DNA of 64,000 nt from Arthrinium phaeospermum (taxonomy: Eukaryota; Ascomycota; Sordariomycetes; Amphisphaeriales; Apiosporaceae), in contig QYRS01000005.1 of assembly GCA_006503535.1 (NCBI GenBank), positions 1,612,001 to 1,676,000 on the forward strand, written 5' to 3'. The notes beneath the pieces were generated by a model. That model was not told where the DNA came from. It was given only the letters and a program-made list of their open reading frames with translations, and searched no databases. The translations under genes were made by a program, and so were the position numbers. Shown in pieces: positions 57,788 through 64,000 of this stretch. Every line of letters begins with the position of its first letter. The stretch's first letter is position 1.

Positions 57788-58370
57788 GAATGACTCGGGG
57801 CCTTGTTCCGTAGTCTTAATAATTGCGTTCATCTTTTTGGTGGAACTAGCGGTGGTTTTCATACATCACATCACATACCTTTCGCGCCTAGGCAGATAGC
57901 CATGCGAACAATGTAGGATTTTGACAGCCACAAATTGATAGATTTCTCTCAGCGTTGAATTGCTAGATTGGACCGAGTTTGTCAATAAAAGTCACCAGTC
58001 GGCTGACTAAAAAGTAAGGAAGTTGTAGTATCATGTTTATTCTCGTTGATCTCATATACCTATGTACAATCCCAACGCACTGACTGTTCCCGCGTACCAT
58101 CTCCGTTGCTGAGAGGTTCTTTCACATATATCCACACCAACCCAAGCATCGAAGCGTCGCGGACTTGCAGTCCAATGCCGTGGGGGGTTCCTCACTACCG
58201 AAACTAAAACTGCCCTCGTCCAGCTCAGGCCCAAAGGATCAACCCGCTTAATGTCTCTTGGACTTGGTCCCCATTCTCCAGAGCTTCAGGCCCGAACCCT
58301 CCGTCAGGCCCCTCTTCCTCGGCGTCGCCGCAGCATCCGGGTTCCCGTGGTTATCGCGGTCGGCGCTCGC
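57788..58370. other. Convergent intergenic, unknown gene / verprolin
   Basis: A 583-base spacer between two 3' ends. Nothing recognised. Confidence 0.55.
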
Positions 58371-59752
58371 CTAGAACGCGCTGAGATCCAACGGGACGCT
58401 GCTGCCGCGCCCGGCCCGGTACTTTTTGGCGCCGCCCTGGAACGGCCGCGGCTTAGGCAGCGTGGCCTCGTCGACGAACCTCCAGCGGTTGTCGGTGATG
58501 ATGATGCGCTCCCCCTGGCCGCGGGGCGTGGCGGTGCCGCTCCCGCCGGTGCCGGCCGTCGTGTTGGACCGCGTGGGCGAGGGGCTCTTGTTGCCGCCGT
58601 TGCTGTGCGCCGAGAGTGTGTAGGACGAGGGGTCGAGCAGCGACGTCCGCAGGTTCGAGGGCGCACGTGACCGGCTCGGTGGCGCCGAAGGGGGCGAGGG
58701 GGCCGAGGACGGGGGTGGCGGCGGAGGGGCGGGCGGGGCCCCTGACGGTGAGGAAGAGCGTCCGGCCTGCAGGGCGGCCTGGATGGCGATGTTGGGGGAC
58801 GGAGCGGCGCTGGGGGGCGGCGGTGGCGCTGAGGGAGCCGAGGATGGCGGCGGTGGCGGCGGTGCTGGCGGTAGTGATGGTGCCGATGACGCTGGTGGTG
58901 GAGGGGCTCGTGCGCCGGGCAAAGGGGGCGCGACCGAAGGCTTGCGCGAGCTCGGCAGCGGCGGCGGTTTCTTGCCGATCGGCGGTGGCGGTCCTTTCAT
59001 GGACGCGGATGAGCTGGGCCGGGGTACAGTGCTGGGCGTCTTTCGGAGACTAGCAATCGACGGGACCGTGGGAACTGAACGCCCGGGTACAGTTGGCGCA
59101 GCGCCTGGCGGGGGCCTCGGCGCCGACGGCGGCTTGGGCGCGGTTGATCGGCTCGAGGCTGACTCGGAGTCCGAGATGTATGAGGAGCTTGAATCCGCTG
59201 CGCGTAGTGATTGGTGGGTTAGTTACGAGGGTCCGCGGTGGGCGGCTCTGACGACTCGAGCTTACCTCCTGTGTCTATTCCGCCCCGTTTCTTCAGTTTG
59301 GGCATGCCCCCTGCGAACAAGCCGCCGAGTTGCGGTGCCGGGTCGACAGGCGCGGCGGCTGCGGCATTTTGATCGCTGTTGCTCCTGAGTCTGTTGGCGC
59401 CTGGCACGGGAGGGGCACCGAGACCCGGTACTGGGGGAGCACCAAGGCCCGGCACTGGAGGCGCACCTCCGACGGGAGCAGCGCCGCTCCCGGGCGCTTT
59501 CGCTACTATGGGTGCCGATCGGTCGTTCGTTACGGCTTTCTTGAGAGCCTTCCCCTTGGTAATGTCGGTGAGCAGAGCGCCCTATACGGAAAAATAGTCA
59601 GCCAAGCCAGCCCGTCGTCTTGTAGTCCGGGAGATGTTGTCGGTATCGTACTCGCCCAGCGCCAGTTTTTGGCGGCTTGAAGCCTCCCGGGGAGGAGGAG
59701 GAGGACCGCCAGCGCCTGGTGGAGGCGGCGGCGGCGGAGGTGGTGGAGGCAT
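58371..59752 (-). CDS. VRP1: Verprolin/WIP-family actin regulator with WH2 domain, one apparent base loss
   Basis: Exons 59652-59752, 59266-59581 and 58371-59197 give about 414 residues. The N-terminus is a poly-Pro run. The WH2 actin-binding motif GALLTDITKGKALKKAV and its NDRSAP extension open exon 2. Three GLGAPPVP-like repeats follow, then Pro-rich profilin/SH3 sites, and near the end WRFVDEATLPKPRPF, the WASP-binding segment. Verprolin links WASP/Las17 to actin at endocytic patches. Exon 1 has one frame step in a C run at about 59691 (CCCCGGGAGG), where one base seems missing. With it, the exon ends in phase and GGFKPPKTGAG leads directly into the WH2 domain. Confidence 0.88.
59400..59472. 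repeat. In-gene 24-bp tandem repeat (GLGAPPVP-type)
   Basis: Three imperfect 24-base units inside the verprolin gene, encoding repeated APPVPG steps between the WH2 domain and the first disordered region. They probably arose by slippage and are common in Pro-rich scaffolds. Confidence 0.75.
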
Positions 59753-61826
59753 GGTTGTTTTCGAAGACGACGTTCGTTAGCCAAGGGCGGGAGTCGTCGC
59801 AGTAAGGGAGAGGGTGTGCCGGTGCCACGCGCGGGCGGCGTTTTCTTTCCTTCCTCGAGAATGGGTGTGTACTGGACAACCGCAAATATGGGCTGTGGTT
59901 TATTGGGCCAACGAGATAACGTCCTGAGAACGAGTGGAGTCAAAAATCAATGAATGGTACGTTTAGTATGAAGTAAAACCCGATGAGAATGAATTAATCG
60001 AGGCTACGATATGGACTGTCTGTAGTAGCGTGGATTATGTTGGTAAAAAGAGAACTGCAGATCATTAACTGCTTGCTACACATGCGTCATCCAGCGAAAT
60101 CGAGGCCTGACGTTGTTGCGGTGGGATGGTATGTTTTGGTTGCAATTGCAGCCTGGCGGCCAATCCAACAGCCCCCCAGCCTTACTCCCTTACGTACATC
60201 GACTTACGCATTGCGGCTGTGCATCGAATCAATCTCGACCGGCCAGGGGGCGACTCAGTACACGAGTACCTGCGCCTAATGGTCCAGTTGGGCGCTAATC
60301 CGGGCCCCGTAAGTTTACTGGGCCCGTGGGGGATAGCGCCGGCAGACTGGGTTGAAACTGGCAAGTGCAGGGGGATGGGGAGAGGGGGTCGGTCGAGGCC
60401 CTTCTTCTCCATTCAACCACCTGCCACCTGGATACTACTACTACTCGAGATAATATCGTTTATAGTCAGTCAGGTCTTTTCTTCTCAAGTAGAAAGATCC
60501 TTCACCGTTTCGACATACCGTCTTTTGGAACACTGCCAAGGCTTCATACCGCACATGGAGCAGCGACCCCATAGTCAGGCATCATGAGCACTCTAGTGGC
60601 TTGGGACTCTGGCTGGGACGCTGGCTGGGATATCCTACCTCACCGTGGTTTGACCTGAACATCTCTCTGGGCATTCATTCCTATCTATGGCTATGCTCGT
60701 CTTGCTCGTCTTGGCGCTCTATGCTACTCGCAGACATGGATGGCAGGATGTTTTCCCCGTATCCTCTCTGTTTCCGGCTCGAAAGTCAATGCTCCAGAGA
60801 GAGAGACAGGAAGTGAATCACCAAGAATAGGACTAGACAATAGATAACGAACGGAGCGAGGATTGGCTGACTGGCTTTCTGAGTGAGACACGGCCAAAAA
60901 CAAGGACTCGTTTCACGTCATTTGATGACGAGCAGACATGTACGCGTTGCGCAATTGTGTTTTTTTTTGTTGTCGGGTTCGGGGTCAATCCATCTCGAAG
61001 TCAAATGTGTTTCCCAAGAGGCAGCAGCAGCAAGCAGCCAGATGAACGGGAAACGACGTGGTTTGCGCCAAGAGAGCCCCCAAGACTCTGAGCCGCCCTA
61101 CTAGGTTTTATTGTTTTGTGCCCAAGACAAGAGTCATCGACATGACCGCTACTGACGTCCGCGGGCTTGGCCCGCACTTGGCAATCTACAGGATGTTTAT
61201 TCACTTGGCAACTCACAGGGTGTTTGCTTTTGACCGTGGCAGAAATGGCGTGGAATTCTTTACATCTGATGAACGAGTAAAGTGCTGCCGAAACTACCGC
61301 CTTGGCCCAAGATATTGTGAAAGCCAAGCGCAATGTTCCGAGGAAGAGGCCGAATATAGCGTCTTTCTACGACTCTATTCACTACCTAGAAATGATTATC
61401 AGAACACAAGAGGATATGTCTAGACCCAGACGTACAATTAGTCTATCCAACAAGCAAGGAGACCGGGCTACCGTGAAAGATTAGATGTAAAAGAGCATGT
61501 TGTTAAACCATTGGCTGCAAACCCCCGGTCAAAATGGAAGGATGGAATATTGGGTGATCTTTGCTACGCTAAAGTTGGGTGGGACACGGAATTTGGAGCA
61601 AAAAGAAAGATCCGATCCACATGCGCCGCAAAGCGCGCTCCCCAAGCACCAATCCCATGCCGGCGATGCCAACGTCAAGCTTCAATTCTGCCTGTCGCCA
61701 TTCAGATCCAGCACCTCTCCGTAATCGCAACTCGCTCATTCATGTGACCGCGCAGTCCCCGAGCCAAGACGTGTTGCAGGACGTCCTTGTCCAAAGAGAA
61801 AGCGAAAGAGAAAGAGAGAACCAGCC
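59753..61826. other. Divergent intergenic, verprolin / 455-residue mitochondrial gene
   Basis: A 2.07-kb region between two divergent genes. Short ORFs show no domain. No RNA gene or transposon remnant recognised. Confidence 0.5.
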
Positions 61827-63194
61827 ATGCCTCGGCCCCTCCGAATCTGCCAGCTATGCGACGCTGTTGCAACCCGCCGTTTGAGAACGACCAAGGCCAC
61901 CTTTGCTGCACCGAGCCTCTTCAAGTCGCGGGGACTGTTGCCAGGAGCCAGCCGCGGCGTCGCGACAAAAGCGAGCACGCCAGCCAATGCGTCATGGCGA
62001 TCAGCTGCTGTCGGCAAGGGCCCGAAGGGCGAAAAGACGGTCGTCGCATCTGAATCAAATGTAAACTCTGCTCGTCTTGGCGGCAGAGAGACGCCATCGA
62101 ATCCCCGTGCAGCGAGAGCGGAGCTGTCATCCCTCACCGATATGATGGCATACCTGGAGAACAACAAAGTCAAGGTTACTGGGCACGACAACAGGATACC
62201 CCCCGAGGCCGACGTAAGTGCGGCCCTGCAGGCTTGCCGCGTCGTCGCAGACTACATCACAGACGAGTCGGTCCAGCCCCAGATCCATCACATGGTGACG
62301 GAGCTGGACTCGACTGCCGCCAACCTACTCTCGCTGGAAGGAAACGAGCGCAACTCGGGCGCCCCGGTGCCGCCCTCCCGGCCGTCCAGCAGTACAGGCG
62401 CTGTGGACGGCACCATCTCCACACAAGTTAGGCAGATGATCAACAAGATATCGGATACGGCATATGCGACTCTGGCTCACCCAACCGTCTTCATCACGCC
62501 AAGCCTGCTACGACAGTATGTCGACGTTCAGGCGGTCCTGGGCAAACCTGAGACCCTGCCCAAAGTTTTCCAACTCTACGTTTCTAAACCGGTGCCAAGT
62601 GAAGCTTCTGGATCTGTCAGCTACGCGCAGCAGAACCCCAGCAAGGCAGCGAATGCCATAGACTCTGAGGTGATCGAAACAGCGCTTGACACGGCGGTGG
62701 AGGCTAGGAATCTCGATGCCGCAGTGGGTATCATTGAAAATAGCTACACTACCCCGGCTTTTATACGGGCCAAACTGCTACGAAAGGCCCTGGTCCCATG
62801 TACCGCCCTGGCCGCGACCCCCTTCGCGGCCTATGGCCTGGCATCCAACTTCTCTGTCTTTCAGAATGCGATGGACCCGGCCATGGCCACGAAAGTAGCC
62901 TTTACTGGCATCTTGGCCTATGTCGGATTCACTACTTCTATCGGCATTGTTGCCATGGCTACTGCTAACGATCAAATGAAGCGCGTCACCTGGGCCCCGG
63001 GCATCCCCCTGCGCATGCGCTGGGTCAGGGAAGAAGAAAGGGCGGCGCTGGACAAGGTGGCCTGTGCATGGGGGTTTGAGGAGAAATGGCGTCAAGGCGA
63101 AGAGGAGGGCACCGAATGGGAATCCCTCCGTGAGTATATTGGGCAAAAGGGCATGGTTCTCGACAGGACCGAATTAATGGAGGGTATGGAATAG
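61827..63194 (+). CDS. Probable mitochondrial membrane protein of unknown function
   Basis: An intronless frame of 455 residues. The first about 60 residues are rich in Arg, Ala, Ser and Thr, with almost no acidic residues, as in a mitochondrial presequence (RICQLCDAVATRRLRTTKATF). A helical domain covers roughly 95-320. Two hydrophobic helices follow at about 321-340 (ALVPCTALAATPFAAYGLA) and 357-380 (VAFTGILAYVGFTTSIGIVAMATA). A charged C-terminal tail contains MKRVTWAPGIPLRMRWVREEER. I do not recognise a named family. Two close helices plus a presequence suggest an inner-membrane protein with a large matrix part; the function is unknown. The ATG follows a purine-rich leader and is the first in frame. 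Confidence 0.78.
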   Translation: MPRPLRICQLCDAVATRRLRTTKATFAAPSLFKSRGLLPGASRGVATKASTPANASWRSAAVGKGPKGEKTVVASESNVNSARLGGRETPSNPRAARAELSSLTDMMAYLENNKVKVTGHDNRIPPEADVSAALQACRVVADYITDESVQPQIHHMVTELDSTAANLLSLEGNERNSGAPVPPSRPSSSTGAVDGTISTQVRQMINKISDTAYATLAHPTVFITPSLLRQYVDVQAVLGKPETLPKVFQLYVSKPVPSEASGSVSYAQQNPSKAANAIDSEVIETALDTAVEARNLDAAVGIIENSYTTPAFIRAKLLRKALVPCTALAATPFAAYGLASNFSVFQNAMDPAMATKVAFTGILAYVGFTTSIGIVAMATANDQMKRVTWAPGIPLRMRWVREEERAALDKVACAWGFEEKWRQGEEEGTEWESLREYIGQKGMVLDRTELMEGME

Positions 63195-64000
63195 GTAGCC
63201 CGAGGTCCCGAAGCGGAAGAAAAAAAGACGGGAAGATTCCCCAAGGTCCTGGTTCCACTCACTTGAGGTTAGCAGCGTATGAGTCGAATCGAGCTGTGGC
63301 TGAGTCAAGCCTAGTCCAGTCCAGTCCAGTTCGGTTCAGTTCGGCGCGATCGGTGCCTTGCCTCCCGGGTTGCTGCTGTCTACCGTACGTAGGCAGCCGA
63401 AGCTGTCTCTGGCTTGACTGTAACCGCAGAGAATCTGTTACTGTAGTCTATCTGATACTCTCGCTCAACTGTAGGTGCGGTCAACATACACATACATACC
63501 ATGTACAGTTGTTGATGTGCTGACCTGCCCTGGAGTGTAGCGGCTTGCGGCCTTCTAGTCAGAAGATGTTTGACATCTGGAGGCTAGCCACATGGGTTTG
63601 TCGGTTTCAATGTATAGCTCCCGCGGGACCTGATTGGCCTGGATTAGGCGAGTGACGTACCTGGAAGGCGCGTTCTAAGGGCCAGCATCGTCACTAGGAT
63701 GTTGGGGATCCACCAGGATGCAATCGGGGCCAAGCCAGGGCCCCCAAGAAGAAATATGCAATGCTACTCCGATGGGAGTTGGGTTGATGGCTAGAGATCT
63801 CTTGGCGGCTCTTGCATACTCCAGCTAGCGGCGGCATCCCATCTACGCCAAGGCAGGGATCAGCAACGTTGTCCCACTCATCCTCAGCCGCCAAGCAACG
63901 ACATGTCAAGTCTGAAAGGGGATAATGTCACACAGTCGGTAATCCGAACCTAATCATTCCCTGGACCTTGTCCACCACCTGCCGCCAGCACCATCAGATG
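63195..64000. other. Intergenic to end of window
   Basis: 806 bases after the 455-residue gene. A short AGTCC/AGTTC repeat lies at 63311-63345. No gene is recognised before the window ends. Confidence 0.5.
63311..63345. repeat. Short imperfect AGTCC/AGTTC repeat
   Basis: About six five-base steps in a row, drifting from AGTCC to AGTTC/GGTTC. Intergenic. Confidence 0.65.

Noticed and set aside
58251..59388. Plus-strand Gly/Ala/Arg-rich ORFs over verprolin
   Set aside because: Shadows of the Pro-rich minus-strand gene.

Overview
The window is nuclear DNA of a filamentous ascomycete, most likely a sordariomycete. Its short spliceosomal introns (about 50-240 nt, GTAAGT-like donors, CTAAC/CTAAT branch sites, CAG/TAG acceptors) support this. 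So do the fungal gene set (vezatin-like VezA, class II hydrophobin, a Kre9/Knh1-like GPI cell-wall protein, fungal Cbp3, DHR2, SEC9, verprolin) and GC-rich coding sequence with no operons. There are 25 protein genes, some on each strand. I see no rRNA, confident tRNA, CRISPR array, insertion sequence or intact transposon.

Layout. 0-9 kb: 3' end of CBP3, dihydrofolate reductase, a PhyH-type dioxygenase, a PHO13-type phosphatase, a peroxisomal MaoC hydratase (C-terminal SKL) and tubulin cofactor E. 9-17.7 kb: a low-complexity CCCH zinc-finger protein, SDHB, a mitochondrial PTC7-type phosphatase and a GPI-anchored wall protein. 17.7-21.2 kb: gene-poor. 21.2-36.6 kb: HPM1-like histidine methyltransferase, Baeyer-Villiger-type monooxygenase, class II hydrophobin, a 160-bp tandem duplication, SDHAF3/ACN9, a degenerate minisatellite, the DEAH helicase DHR2, the SNARE SEC9 and the start of a GTPBP1/2-like GTPase. 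36.6-52.9 kb: GTPBP, EMC6, VezA, PCNA, pyridoxal kinase, dUTPase and NOP14. 54.7-63.2 kb: a large fungal protein of unknown function, verprolin/WIP and a mitochondrial membrane protein of unknown function. The last 0.8 kb has no gene.

The neighbours do not form one pathway, but themes recur. Four genes serve mitochondrial respiration (CBP3, SDHB, the SDHB assembly factor SDHAF3, PTC7). Three serve nucleotide supply and replication (DHFR, PCNA, dUTPase), and PCNA and dUTPase both carry MluI cell-cycle boxes at their 5' ends. DHR2 and NOP14 serve ribosome biogenesis, and HPM1 is predicted to modify ribosomal protein L3.

The most striking feature is a cluster of single-base indels, nearly all deletions, in consecutive conserved genes from 22 to 36.6 kb. 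Protein similarity continues across every break, catalytic motifs are intact, and exon lengths become phase-consistent once the missing bases are counted. At least two of these genes are essential in yeast. I read the cluster as a local sequence-quality problem rather than true gene decay; the alternative is a decaying or duplicated segment. The hydrophobin, the monooxygenase and an SDHAF3 that lacks a conserved internal segment are the cases where real change is most plausible.
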